From NCBI RefSeq assembly GCF_010093815.1, contig NW_022985572.1:62001-126000 (forward strand): a stretch of 64,000 nt of DNA, in the 5' to 3' direction. The notes under the pieces were generated by a model. It saw only the letters and a program-made list of their open reading frames with translations, ran no database searches and was not told the DNA's origin. This DNA is from Pseudovirgaria hyperparasitica. Its lineage: Eukaryota; Ascomycota; Dothideomycetes; Acrospermales; Acrospermaceae. A program made the position numbers and the translations under genes. This document shows, one piece after another, positions 20,815 through 31,945 of this stretch. Positions within the stretch are counted from its first letter, which is position 1. Every line of letters starts with the position of its first letter.

Positions 20815-22997
20815 CTATGATCCATTCGCAATTTCCACAACCCGATCTGCAGCCTCATCAAACCGATCAAACGCCTCCAACTTCAACCCACTCTCAGCAA
20901 TTATCCGCTGCCCCTCCTGCTCGTTCGTCCCCTTGATGCGCACCACCACCGGAATGCCCTTTTCCTGCAATCCCAACTCTTTGAACGCAAGCAATATGCC
21001 ATTAGCAATCATGTCGCCCAGCGTCAGGCCGCCGAAGATATTGACAAAGATCACCTTGACGCGGTCGTCGCGCAGGATCAGGTTGAAGGACTGCTTGACC
21101 GTCTCGGAGGTGGCCTTGCCGCCGGTGTCGAGGAAGTTGGCACTCTTGCCGCCATGGCTGTACAGTGCGTCGACGGTGTTCATGGCGAGGCCGGCGCCGT
21201 TGACGAGCGTGCCGATGTTGTGGGTGCGGTCGGATGAGGCGCCGAGCTTAACGTAGACAATGCCGTCCTTTTCGGCTTCGAGCTCGGCGGGGTCGACGGC
21301 GTCTCTGTCTCGAAGTGCGTGTATCTCTTGTTGGCGCTTCGCAGACTTGGGGGCGGAGTCGTCGAACATGAAGGACGGGTTGAAGATTTTGAGGGTGTCG
21401 GATTGGGTGTCGACAGAAACTGAGACGGTCAGGTCGATGGCTTCGGTGGCGGTGTACATCGTAGACAGGGTTTTGATGAGCTTATATGCTTGGCTTTTGG
21501 CGGCAGGGGGTGCGGCGTCGAGCTGTAGATGGGCGATGGCTTCTTCGATTAGAGTTTTGGAGGGTCCCTGGTGGTAATTGTAGGGGAAGCGCTTAGAGCG
21601 CTTTTCGAAGGTTGACATATCGGTAGAAGGAGAGACGAGGATTGACGGGGAGCGAGCAGAACGATCGACTGTGATGGAGAGGAAGCGTGCATCAGAATCG
21701 GAAGGGGTCGAGGAAGTGTTGATACCTTGTTTATTGAGGAGGTCTGAGGCTTGTTGAGCAGAGATGTTAAGAGATCGGCGCTGTATTGTGTGATTCACGG
21801 AAGAACTCGGAGGAGTCATGCGTAGTCTATTAATCATACGTGAAGTATGATATCCTCGCTTTTGAGAAGGCGTTGCTTTATCGGTCTGTTGGTGTCAGAA
21901 GGGATCGTGATCGCACGTTGCTGATGCTTACTATGTATTGCTCTCGCCCGCTCTGCTTCATGAGAGTCTTCATGAGACTGCCGAGCTTTGTAGGATGGTC
22001 TACAACAGGCACGCCCACATTCTTCAATATCTCGACCTTCTCATGCGCTAGTTTGTCTCCTGGTAGTGCAAAGGCGCCCGCATGGCCCATGATCGTACCC
22101 TGCCTCGCATGTACACCACCAATCACAGCCGCGATGGGCTTAGGATTCTTCACACGCTTCTTGTAGTCTGCGATCCACTCTGCAGCATCAGTTTCGGTTC
22201 TACCCCCTATCTCACCACACATTATGATTGCATGCGTGTCCGGATCAGTCTCAAAAGCCGTCAAAGCTTCGACAAAGTTGGTGCCAGCAACGATGTCTCC
22301 ACCCATACCGATCACTGTGCTCTGTCCTAGTCCAGCACTTGTGAGAGCACCGACTGTCTCGTAGCTTAAAGTGCCAGACTTCGCGATGATACCCACGTGA
22401 CCAGGTGCGAAACACGGCAGAGGCTGGAACCCGATCCGGCATCGACCAATAGCCGAGATGATTCCAGGAGCATTTGCACCCACCAGTCTCGATTTGGATT
22501 GTGTTTGTAGGATCGAGGATATCTTAACGGTATATTAGAGAAGACGACTAGAGAGACAGACACTGCTACAAGCTTACTCTCAGAATGTCGTGAAGTGGGA
22601 TGTGTTCGGCTACAGCTACAATGAGGGGGATTTCGGCCTCGATGGCCTCCTCTATAGCAGGAGCGGCCTGTCCAGCGGCCACGTAGATGGCTGTGGCATC
22701 AGGATTGAGCTTCTCCTTCGCTGCTCTCACGCTTGGTAGCACGGGTAGACCCAAATGTTCACTTTCAGTGTTTGGTTTCACACCACCCACAATGTTGGTC
22801 CCCCACTCGATGGAGGCTTTCGCATTCATGGTAGCCTGCTTTCCTGTGAATCCCTGAAACATGACACGCGTGTGGGCGCCAATCTGGAGGTTCTTGATCG
22901 TGTCCGCATAGTTGTCACGTGAATAAGTCACAGAGAAGCTCCGCCGTGCCAGAGACTTGGGCACGACGGACTTTTGTGAAGCTCTCAAGAGTAACAT
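20815..22997 (-). CDS. Succinyl-CoA ligase alpha-beta fusion protein, ATP-grasp module reduced
   Basis: Three phase-0 exons (22997-22578, 22522-21932, 21885-20815) encode 693 residues. Residues 1-337 are a full alpha subunit: an Arg/Ser-rich presequence (LARRSFSVTYSRDN), the CoA-binding domain (TRVMFQGFTGKQ), APGHVGIIAKSGTLSYE, and the phosphohistidine loop GTIMGHAGA with His287. A 46-nt intron joins this to a beta-like half. Its linker (about 338-377) ends QRRSLNIS, like the mature start of mitochondrial beta subunits. A first helix (QQASDLLNKQGI) follows, but about 100 residues of ATP-grasp domain are absent before the VDRSARSPSILVS strand. The CoA-ligase end (VNGAGLAMNTVDAL, FLDTGGKATSE, VNIFGG) is intact. 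The normal enzyme interconverts succinyl-CoA and succinate in the mitochondrion. This protein may be a divergent paralogue; nucleotide binding is doubtful. Confidence 0.85.
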
Positions 22998-23967
22998 TGC
23001 GATTGGTTACCACAAAGGCATTCGAGGACGTATAGTACGAACGAGAGCTCAATTGCGGGAGAGGGGATCTATGGAAGGCAACAGAAACTGTGGCAAAGGA
23101 ACAAAAAGGAATCTAAAGAGGTATGAAAGCTTTACATGCAATGGTGAAATCATTTCCATCATTGAAGCCGGACGCCACGCATTCTTGTAGTTCCAGCTCG
23201 GCCGGGAATACCAAGAGTTGGGCAGGGCTACGGGAATAAGCGCACAGAGCATTGCTCGAAGAGAAGGCCGACCTCGGAATGCAAAGGATATCCGTGACGG
23301 CTGCCGATACTGCGAATAAGTATGTTCCGTGTGCTATGCAAGACTATACCCGCCTCTGCTGGGACACAATGCATGGAATACTAATTATTATTGTCAAAGC
23401 CGAAATGACGTGTGCCGGAAATCGGCTGTTATGTCTAGCTGCCCCTCCGAAAACCACGGCATTCAGAGGCACAACGTTCTGACACATGCGCAAGAGCTCC
23501 TGGCTTCCAAGCTGTTGTTGTTAGTATAACCATGAAACACGCTACAAACAATTTATAAGATTATTGAACTTTAGTCTAGACGATGGTATATCGCTTTGAA
23601 TATAATCTTACTAATATTATACTAACATAGAGGTCAATTGGCACTCTAATAACGAGACATACTGTGTTGGTGGCTCCGAGGCTCAAGACATGGAAAAGAC
23701 CAGGCATCCAGGCCCCAATACCACCGCCAAGACCACGGCCCCACTTGCGGAAAGCTTAACCCCACAATCTCAAAGCTGACGTCGGAAAACAATACTGGTG
23801 CAGTCTAGTCCACAGGCTGTGAGCAATACGATCCTCACAACTTCCTCCCTCTCAGCAGTATCTCTACCCTCCTGCATCCTCCACAGCATCAACCACTACA
23901 CCTCTCTATTCCTTCACAACAAACAGAATAACCTCCCATTCCAACGCCATCCCTTCCACCTCCCACA
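22998..23967. other. Divergent promoter region, no gene seen
   Basis: Between the succinyl-CoA ligase fusion and the Ser/Pro-rich protein. A short TA-rich patch is visible near 23550-23640. No supported coding or RNA feature. Confidence 0.5.
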
Positions 23968-24708
23968 ATGCCGTCGTCCACTCCACACCCATCTGGTAAT
24001 GAGTTCCACCTCCATCTCCACTCCTATTCCCATCCCAATTCCCCCCAAATATACTCCTCCCTCCCACTCATATACATCCACATTCCTAACCAAAAATCTC
24101 CTACAGAACTAACAACCTCCCTCTCCGCCCTCTCCATCACCACAAAACCCACCTCGCAAAAGACCGCCCTGGTGGCAGACTCCTGGGAAGACGAGGCCGA
24201 CGACGACGACGACAACGACGATGCCTCCTCCTCCTCCTCCTCACTGCCATCCACACCCACTGCATCCACAGCACCATCCAAATCCACATCCACAAACCCA
24301 ACAACGCGCCAAAAACCCACCCAACCCACTCCATCCGCCCCGCCACCAACCCCCTCCTCACCAAACCATCCCTCCTCATCACCATCCTCCTTCTCCTCCT
24401 CATTCCCAACTGCCCCCTTCTCCTCTTCAACCTACCAATACCCCCTCTCCCCTTCTCACACCGCCAGCAATACAACCCCGCAGGCACAACAACCACCAAC
24501 CCGCCGCCCAGACAAAACAACAAGCACAGCCTCACGCATGATTGCCGCAGGCCTGGGCATGCGCGCACCCGTGCGCACGGCCGAGCAAAAGGCATACGAC
24601 GATGCAGAGCGCAAGGTGTTACGCGAAAAGAGGGCTAGGGAGCGCGAGGAGGAGAAGAGGAAGGAGGCGGAGAGGGAGAGGGCGCGTGTGGCGGTTTGGG
24701 AGGATTGA
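23968..24708 (+). CDS. Conserved ascomycete protein of unknown function, Ser/Pro-rich
   Basis: Exon 1 (23968-23995) and exon 2 (24107-24708) flank a 111-nt intron with a cctaac branch-like site; 209 residues. Splicing removes a poorly conserved-looking His/Tyr-rich insert and joins MPSSTPHPS to ELTTSLSALSI. The layout is a short Ser/Thr head, an acidic motif VADSWEDEADDDDD, a long Ser/Pro/Thr disordered middle, and a C-terminal block SRMIAAGLGMRAPVRTAEQ. A charged Arg/Glu helix follows (REKRAREREEEKRKEAE) and the protein ends in VWED. The pairing of a DSWED motif with an IAAGLG-R-APxRTxEQ motif recurs in ascomycete hypothetical proteins as I recall them; the function is unknown. No signal peptide or membrane span. 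Confidence 0.65.
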   Translation: MPSSTPHPSGNEFHLHLHSYSHPNSPQIYSSLPLIYIHIPNQKSPTELTTSLSALSITTKPTSQKTALVADSWEDEADDDDDNDDASSSSSSLPSTPTASTAPSKSTSTNPTTRQKPTQPTPSAPPPTPSSPNHPSSSPSSFSSSFPTAPFSSSTYQYPLSPSHTASNTTPQAQQPPTRRPDKTTSTASRMIAAGLGMRAPVRTAEQKAYDDAERKVLREKRAREREEEKRKEAERERARVAVWED

Positions 24709-25685
24709 GAGGATTGAGGAGATTTTCATAAAAAGTTGTGCAGATAGTAGGATTGGAATTGAGTGGATATATGGCTACGCATGGAAATTTTGACTGGAGC
24801 TATGCGTGTGTTGGGTTTCTGATTTGGATAGAATGCTAAAGTGGAATACTGTATACTTGGGCCATTGGATTTCGTGCCGGTGCATGGTGTGATATTTACA
24901 ACCATGCTGTGCATGTACAGTCTCAGCACGACATCAAATGGTTCTACGAGTCTATCATCACACGAAAAGCCACGCAATCAAATACGAGCATTCAATGCCA
25001 CAAATCATACAGAATCAAACATCTTCATTTGAGCATGCGCAGTCCTATCACTACACAAGACAGACAATCCTACAAGTCGCATCATCATTATCATCATCAT
25101 CACTCTGAGAAACCATCGTCTCATCCGGTTCAACACCCTCCTCCAAACCAAGTAATAGTAGGGCGTTTTAGTTCTTACCCTAGAAAATTCCTGCCCTGCA
25201 GGGAGAGTAGTAGAACAGGTCTGTGACCATATCAAACCGTGCCCAGAACCCATGTGATGATGATATGAATACGGTATTTATTCCAAAACAGAAAAGAAAA
25301 AATGAACAAGAACAACAGAACACACGAGGCTGTTAGCTAGCCAAGGGGCAGAGGAAATAATGACCCAGCACGCTCCGCTTTGAACGCCGTTGCCGCATGC
25401 TCGCTATGCTATTGAAGGAGGAAAGAAAGAAAATGAGGACAAGCGGAGAAAAACTCTTGAGTGCGCGTGAGATACATAAGATTGTAAATAGCGAAGTGAA
25501 GTGACAGTAATGAGACGTAGGAATTTTTGAGTCTCATGCTCGGCCGAGGCAGTCGTAAGGTAGATGGTAGTGGCGTATGAAGAATTTAGGAGGTTCGATG
25601 ACTCTCTTAACAAGATTCCCAGCGTGATTTAGGAAGGGTCATGTACAGGTGTAACATGATCTTTAGACAACGCCAAGCAGTAGCT
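24709..25685. other. Intergenic, convergent 3' ends
   Basis: About 1 kb between two convergent genes. Poly-His and CAT-rich open frames near 25080 derive from a tca/tcat simple repeat. No gene is supported. Confidence 0.5.
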
Positions 25686-27182
25686 TTAGATGTCCATACT
25701 CCACCGATTCTGCACATGTTGCATGTCTCCTATCCATTCTCTGCTAACACCAAAGCCACTGCCACCCCATTCAATATCTCGAATGGGCTGCTTTTCATCG
25801 GGATACTGGGCTCCTGATATCGCGGATGATTTGATATGTGCAGGGGGTAGTAGCTCAAGAGATCGTTCTGTGGAACTCGAAGACTGTTTTTGAGTATTTG
25901 ATGCTGGTGTAAACCGATCTTGAAATGCGTTGAGCGAGTAATCGGAGAGGAACAATGGTAATCGCCGACCCATGCCAGGACTTCTTGAATCGGAAGAGCC
26001 AGTGTTTGTATGCTGTAATTTCTTTGGACGGACATGATTCTCGTCCCGAATCACGGACTTTGAAGTGGCATTCTCGAGACCATCGCTCTCGGTAACGGTA
26101 ATGTTCGGTCTTTGAGCGGTCGTAGAAATGCGAATGAAGCCAGACGAAGAAGTAGGGCGATTCGATTGCGGAGAAGCGTCCATAGTAAGAGTTTGGACCA
26201 TTGTCTCACTAGAGGATCCGGTATGATTGGTGGGAAGCATAAGACTGTCTGTCTTGGCTCTACGCGTCTTACGACTGGGCTTTGGAAGTGTATTCGTATA
26301 TGTGTTTGTGTCGTATGTTAGTCCGCGCGAGGGCGCTCGGCAGGATCCCCCCCTGGAACAAGTCGGCATCTCAGGTGTCTCACCTCTTTGCATCTTCTCG
26401 AACAATCGCTTTTCGCTAACTTGTCTTTGTAAGCTCAGCTCAACTTTACTGCTGGCGCCGCTACCACCACTACCACCACTACCGCTGCGACTTCTAGAAT
26501 TGGCACGGACTTTGCCGTTCATGACTTTGGCTTTCGGTGGTGGCTGCAGCATCCACTTGTTATCTCTTGCATATGACGATGGCATGCTGACGACAGGTGG
26601 GTGCATGTCATTGACAGGTGGACCTCGACCAAAGTAGCTGTCGGTGGAAGAGAAGGCGGTCCCAGGTCTACTTATGCGTGCAGCAATTGAACCCCCAAGT
26701 TTCGAGTGTTGCGATTGTATCTCGTCCGCATCCTCAAAACCCCAAAGCTCTTCGTCCTCGCGTTGATATCTCTTTCGGTTCCAGTTGTCTCCATCCAAAG
26801 TGTCATCACTCTTACGGCCATCGGGAATCGTGAAGGCCTTCAAGGGGACATCTAAGCTGCTCCCACCATGGCTGGTTATAGAGCCCTGTGTGCCTGCCCT
26901 ACTTGGTACATGGTCTCTTCTGCTCCCTTCGCGGCTCTTTTTGCCTTTTGTTCTTCTTGGGGGTGGGCCAGGCCCGAGAATTATTTCCTCACGCCAATGC
27001 TCGTTTGTATCGTTAGGATGGGGATGCCAGTAGAGCTCTGGCTGCTCTGTTTCCAACTTTTCCCTCTCAGCCTTATCACGCTTTGCGTCTCTCCGGAGTT
27101 TCTTGCGGTGAGCGGCTTGGGTACACGGTGCGCAAGATAGATAGTGAAATACGGCGGACTGAATTCCGCGCATCAACGACAT
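25686..27182 (-). CDS. Conserved Pezizomycotina protein of unknown function
   Basis: Single exon of 498 residues from ATG 27182 (MSLMRGIQSAVFHYLSCAPC); a longer in-frame form from 27245 is less family-like. The N-terminus holds a short hydrophobic, Cys-containing helix (AVFHYLSCAPCTQAAHRKK) that might be lipidated or membrane-associated. A basic helix follows, then the block ELYWHPHPNDTNEHWREEI with LGPGPPPRR. The rest is Ser-rich and disordered, with a Gly/Ser run (SGSGGSGGSGASS) and a conserved-looking end (IEWGGSGFGVSREWIGDM). I recall this architecture from many filamentous ascomycetes, annotated only as hypothetical. A role at a membrane surface is plausible but not shown. Confidence 0.72.
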   Translation of the reverse strand: MSLMRGIQSAVFHYLSCAPCTQAAHRKKLRRDAKRDKAEREKLETEQPELYWHPHPNDTNEHWREEIILGPGPPPRRTKGKKSREGSRRDHVPSRAGTQGSITSHGGSSLDVPLKAFTIPDGRKSDDTLDGDNWNRKRYQREDEELWGFEDADEIQSQHSKLGGSIAARISRPGTAFSSTDSYFGRGPPVNDMHPPVVSMPSSYARDNKWMLQPPPKAKVMNGKVRANSRSRSGSGGSGGSGASSKVELSLQRQVSEKRLFEKMQRGETPEMPTCSRGGSCRAPSRGLTYDTNTYTNTLPKPSRKTRRAKTDSLMLPTNHTGSSSETMVQTLTMDASPQSNRPTSSSGFIRISTTAQRPNITVTESDGLENATSKSVIRDENHVRPKKLQHTNTGSSDSRSPGMGRRLPLFLSDYSLNAFQDRFTPASNTQKQSSSSTERSLELLPPAHIKSSAISGAQYPDEKQPIRDIEWGGSGFGVSREWIGDMQHVQNRWSMDI

Positions 27183-28585
27183 TGCGCAAGTGGATAGCGA
27201 CGCAACAGTCAGCGTACGATACGGGCAATTCGGGATGGACAGCAACGAAAGGAGGACACGTCGAGGTCGAGACGAGGAGAGATCACACTGTAATGACAGG
27301 AATGCGCCAGGAGAAAGATCGACAGTCTTGGTTTCACGTCGTCGAACGTGGCGCAGGAAGAGACCGACGGGCAGCGGGGACCTCAGGCTAAAGAAGAGAT
27401 GATGATCGTATAATTGCAGCGGTCCATTTCTGCAGTAGAAAGACAGGATGGTGTGATGCTAGGACCAACAATTGGATTGGATTGAAGACGTGACGAAGAA
27501 GTGTGATAGCGAAGGGTGAGGCAATGAGGGAGGACTAGGAGAGGACGTGAAAGTGGTGGAGGGAGAGAGGGAGGGGTTGTCGCGCAGTTGAGCGGCATTT
27601 TTGGGGGGGTTGGATGTACCTGCCTGCCTGCCCCTGCCCTGCCTATCTACAAACTAATACAGTATCTACAGTATACAGCCCACTGAGCCCAGCAGTGTCC
27701 AGCACAGTAACAGTGCAGTAGGATCCGCCTATTCCGAGGGGCTCGCTTCTTGCGGCAATGCGGCAAGAAGATCATGACAGCCCCTGGAATCCATAGGCTA
27801 GTCATGTCATCGGTAGCCCTCAGGAGTCTGGAGTCTGGAGGCGACGTGGGCAGATTGGCAGCCAGCACAGTAAAAAGGGAAAAGGGCAGCAAAGGGTCCG
27901 GGTCTCTATCTCGCCCTGCGTCTGACGTGCATAAATAGTAGTATTTGATATCCAATGATAATCCATGTGCAAGATGGCTCTAGCTCGCTAGATCATGACA
28001 TGCCATGCCATGCCTCGCCCACCCTTTGTCTATCTATTTCATCTAATTAATGTGAAGAACATCTATCCAACATAGACTCATGTCGAGAGAATATGCTATT
28101 CTGGACAGACTTGTAGCCAGAGATCCCCATGCCTGATGTTACTATGAGTATTTCATATTACCACATTATCCGTGTATACCTAGTACTATGGGTAGGGCTG
28201 ACCGGGAAGGAAGCCAGCACAGCCGCGGCCCACTACGGGAGAGAGATTGATGGATACAGGCGGGCCCGACCGGCTAATGCTGTGTAATCACTTTACTCCG
28301 TCCCAAACAACATTCCAGTAGACCACAGTTCAGTATTAAGCGGTCAGTAGCTATACTGTCCGTTACTATCGATGCTGCTACTTCTCTTATACTCTCGAGC
28401 CGGAAAGCAGGTTTCTTTGTACTAGTACAGCCTTCGTCTATTCCCTATTTTTTGCTTTATATACACAACATCTATTTCCCTGGCCTTGACATATTCACTA
28501 CGCACGCGTAGAGCTGTCTTTGACATTCGTTTCAGCTTCCTCAGCTTCCTCAGCTTCCTCAGCTTCATCAGCTTCATCAGCTTCA
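27183..28585. other. Intergenic, gene-free
   Basis: About 1.4 kb including the promoter side of the 498-residue protein. A 54-bp 9-mer repeat abuts the biotin gene stop at its right edge. The open frames show no domain features. Confidence 0.5.
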
Positions 28586-28586
28586 T
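28533..28586. repeat. 9-bp tandem repeat, six units, abutting a stop codon
   Basis: Three copies of cagcttcct followed by three of cagcttcat. The right end overlaps the first base of the biotin gene stop codon (28588-28586 on the minus strand). In the +1 frame of that gene it would encode DEA and EEA units. Confidence 0.9.
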
Positions 28587-31483
28587 CAGGCTTCTCTGTT
28601 TAGCTCTTCTAGCTCCTTTAGCTCCCCTGGCTTCCCGTCGGCTGCAATATCCATTTCCCCCTCTTTATTGTCTGCGTCATGTCCGTCATTTTCTGTGTCC
28701 ACATCCGGGCTTACATCGTCCTTTGACTTCCCCTGCGTAGGAACCATCATCGATCGCACTTCTGATTCAATACCAAAAGCCCGCGCAATCGCTAACTGTA
28801 CATGATACATAGTACTTGTCTGGGTGGTAAGACTAGCCATGACGTAGAGGACGTTGCCAAGCACGCGGCAGTGAATTGGTTGTCTGATGGAGCGTTCAAG
28901 ATCATTCTGAAGCGTAACAGCTGCTCTAGATGAATACCCTGCCACTAATATTAGCTGCAATTCCACTCTGTTCTTTCCGACACATGATACTTACCAGATC
29001 CCTCGGGGTCAGTGATTTTTATTGCAAGCACAGTTCCCAAAGCCACTACACTTGAAACTCTTTCTTGTCGAGAGAGAAGCTTCACAAATTCAAGGTGCCA
29101 ATGACTCCAGACCCGTTCATATGGAAGACGACTGACGATTAAGTTATTGACTCTGTCTGGCTCCGACGGTATCGCACGTGCAGCTCGCGCCCAGGAGAGC
29201 TTGAATAACTTGGTGGCCCTTTGCTGCTGAATATCGTTCATCATCCACAAAGCCTTCTTAGCTACAGTGCATCCCATCGCATGTGCTGTGTAACTATGTC
29301 CGTGGAGGAGCGCATCGGACTTTTCGTCGCCCAAGAAAGCCTCAAAGATGCTATTGGATGCAAGCGTCAAGCAAAGCGGAAGAAGGCCACCGGTAAGCAA
29401 CTTGGCATGTACAGAAATGTCGGGTTTCACCCCCAGGAAACTTGCGGCGCTGAATCGTCCCAGACGGTACAGTCCTGTGAAAACCTCATCGAACACAACA
29501 GGCAAGCCCTGCCAGGCATATGGATCCCGGAAAGCCGATTGCAACTCTTGTTTCCCAAAGTTGCGTCGCCGCACTGCATTAACCAGGGCACTCTGAAATA
29601 GAGGATCTCTGTTACATGACTAGTTAGCATTTTACTTGACTTTAGTCTAAAGGCTGGGACAGGTCATTTCTTACGCGAATATCATTCCTCCAGCACCAAG
29701 CAAGACTGGTTCCATGACCAGGGCTCCGAACTTTCTTCCTTTTTCATTCACCTCCTCATCAAGCACTTTGTCAATGTATTTCTCATACACTGCTGGATCT
29801 CTTGATGCAAAAACTTGGTTTAAGTCGTCGAAAGTCTCTCCAGGCCCGAATTCAGCCTCCATACCCTTTGGTGGGCTGACTACCCATTTGCCGTCTTTCA
29901 TACCAACCGAAGGATAGTCGAACCAGTAGCCACGACCTCGATACCATTCAGTCTTTGTGTTGAAAACTGAGGGCTCTGAACAGTCCATTGCACCAATTGT
30001 ATCTCCATGGTAGGATCCTTTGAGTCCTATAATTTCAATGGAGTCTTGTTGTCCCGTAAACCCGTACCTCTTCACTGCTGCTTTCAGTGCCATCTTGATG
30101 CCTACTTCGATACCGGTGCTCCCGTTGTCTGTAAAGAATACCTTCTGCAGACGGGCATTCTCTAGTCTCTCCAAAAAGGTCTCCGCTAGTTCGAGTGCAG
30201 GCTCATGAATCGCACCAGCAAACATAACATGTCCATATCGACCAGCTGCATACGCCGCTGCTAGAGATAAAGCTGGATTGCTATAAAGCAATTAGTGCCA
30301 GGTCAGATACATGTTCACGGATCTTAACATACCCATGTCCAAGGCCTTGGGTCCACCAAGATGCTGAACCATCGAAAGTACGTGATACCTTTTCTGCTGG
30401 CTTTGTTAGAGTAAAGTAGTCGCCGTAAGCTGAGTCAATTGGAAGCAGGTCAGCGGCCTCAGACTCCTTGTGTTGCATGAAGGGATGCCATATGGAACTA
30501 GCAGCTCGTGACCTTAAAGATGATGCAGATGTTCTGAACGCGTCCTTATCACACAGAAGGAGCTCCGTAAAGATCTCATGAACATGGGTACCCTTTCTCA
30601 TTATCTGATTGTAATAGTCATCCATTATGGCAGCGTCGCGGCTTGTGTCTTGTTCCTGCGGCGGAATCGGCGGAAGTACAATGATGTTTCGAGCCAATTG
30701 AGAATATCCGTATAAATTCAGGTATGTCCTCACGTCTCGGTCGTTCTGGTGAGGTTCATTTCCGAAGAACACCAGCTGTTCGACATCGTATCCGCGCAAG
30801 GTCAGTGATTCAAACGCAGACACGGTGCTTGACACACCACCTAGTTTTGAATCACCCACAAGGACAATCGGCAATCGGAAAGAACGATAGAAGTCAGCCT
30901 GGGCTCTACCGCTTGGAAGAGGAGACATAACCCCTCCAAATGTTTCAACTATAGAGTAACTGCCAGGGCGATTCAGATCATCAGCAAGGATTTTCAACAT
31001 TTTGGAATCGTCCAGCTCCCTAAAGCCAGTACTGTAATCCTAGAGAAATGTTACCCAATTGTGTCCGATGTGACTGAGAACAGACGTACCGCATTTCGTG
31101 CCGCATTTCGCTCCCACTCTGCAGCACGGGTAGGGCTCCATGGCTGACTGTACTTCTGGTAGCACTTGACCATAACATTATTTGCGTGTCTTTTGATGTG
31201 GCTTGGGGCGGTTAGCATACTCCAATCAACAAATGACCGCTTAATTAGGGGAGACATACACGTGGTCTAACGTTTGTTCAGGACCGGTGGCAACAGGTTT
31301 GATGTACCGAATACTTGTGCCTTCCGGTGGGTCAACTTTGCAGAAGAGTGATGATACGATTGTTTTGCCGACGTCAGTATTGGCGCCAAATATCTGTATA
31401 GCTCTGCCATTGGGAGTGCGAATACTGGTCTTGAGAGGCAGTGTCCATTTTCGATTAAGCCCTTTGCGTATGACGGGCTTCAT
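28586..31483 (-). CDS. bioDA: Bifunctional dethiobiotin synthetase / DAPA aminotransferase (biotin synthesis)
   Basis: Six exons (31483-31260, 31201-31090, 31039-30333, 30280-29675, 29608-28995, 28944-28586) give 873 residues with consistent phases. The N-terminal half is dethiobiotin synthetase: P-loop GANTDVGKT at about 33-41, IRYIKPVATGP, and VETFGGVMSPLPSG. The C-terminal half is a class III PLP aminotransferase: WWTQGLGHG, FFTDNGSTGIEVGIKMAL, VVFDEVFTG with Asp590, and Lys619 in HAKLLTGG as the likely PLP lysine. The two halves carry out successive steps from KAPA via DAPA to dethiobiotin. Fused bioDA genes are known in Aspergillus, and a BIO3-BIO1 fusion in plants. The enzyme is often mitochondrial, and the basic N-terminus (MKPVIRKGLNRKW) would fit. 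The tail after about residue 840 is acidic and low-complexity. The gene is head-to-head with PAT1. Confidence 0.94.
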
Positions 31484-31945
31484 TGAGACCGCTCGCTTGT
31501 TCAACCTCCTAGAGGAGACTACTCAATGCTGCACTCACCTTTTCAGACGTGTGAGAGACACGTCGGACAAGGAATCGAATGAGAGTGTTTTGAGTCTCCC
31601 CCACAAAGTTACCTAGGTAGAACTAGCTCGCGCCAAGTCTCAGGTCCCAGTCCCGCCAAACACTTCTGTTACCATGACCGTCTTCAACACACCACTTTAC
31701 CCGGACGACTGTTCAGTCGAAGCAGCGCTTAAGGTCCAGCACATATCATATCTTTTGTCGCGCACAGGTAGGGCGCAGCCGTTCGCCAAGTCTACTGTCG
31801 CAGTGTCGATAGACACCCATAGTTCTTTGCCTCGATCGAGCTGTTTCGATTTGTTCAATTCGGCGGGAGCTTGAATTCTGACGTTAAGAAGAACCTCGCG
31901 GCCTTACATTGGTGCTGATTCTATCCAGAATTCAACGTATTCTCC
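31484..31945. other. Bidirectional promoter, biotin gene and PAT1
   Basis: A 462-bp non-coding interval between two divergent start codons. A 66-codon open frame at 31674 shows no family features. No clear TATA box is seen. Confidence 0.55.
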
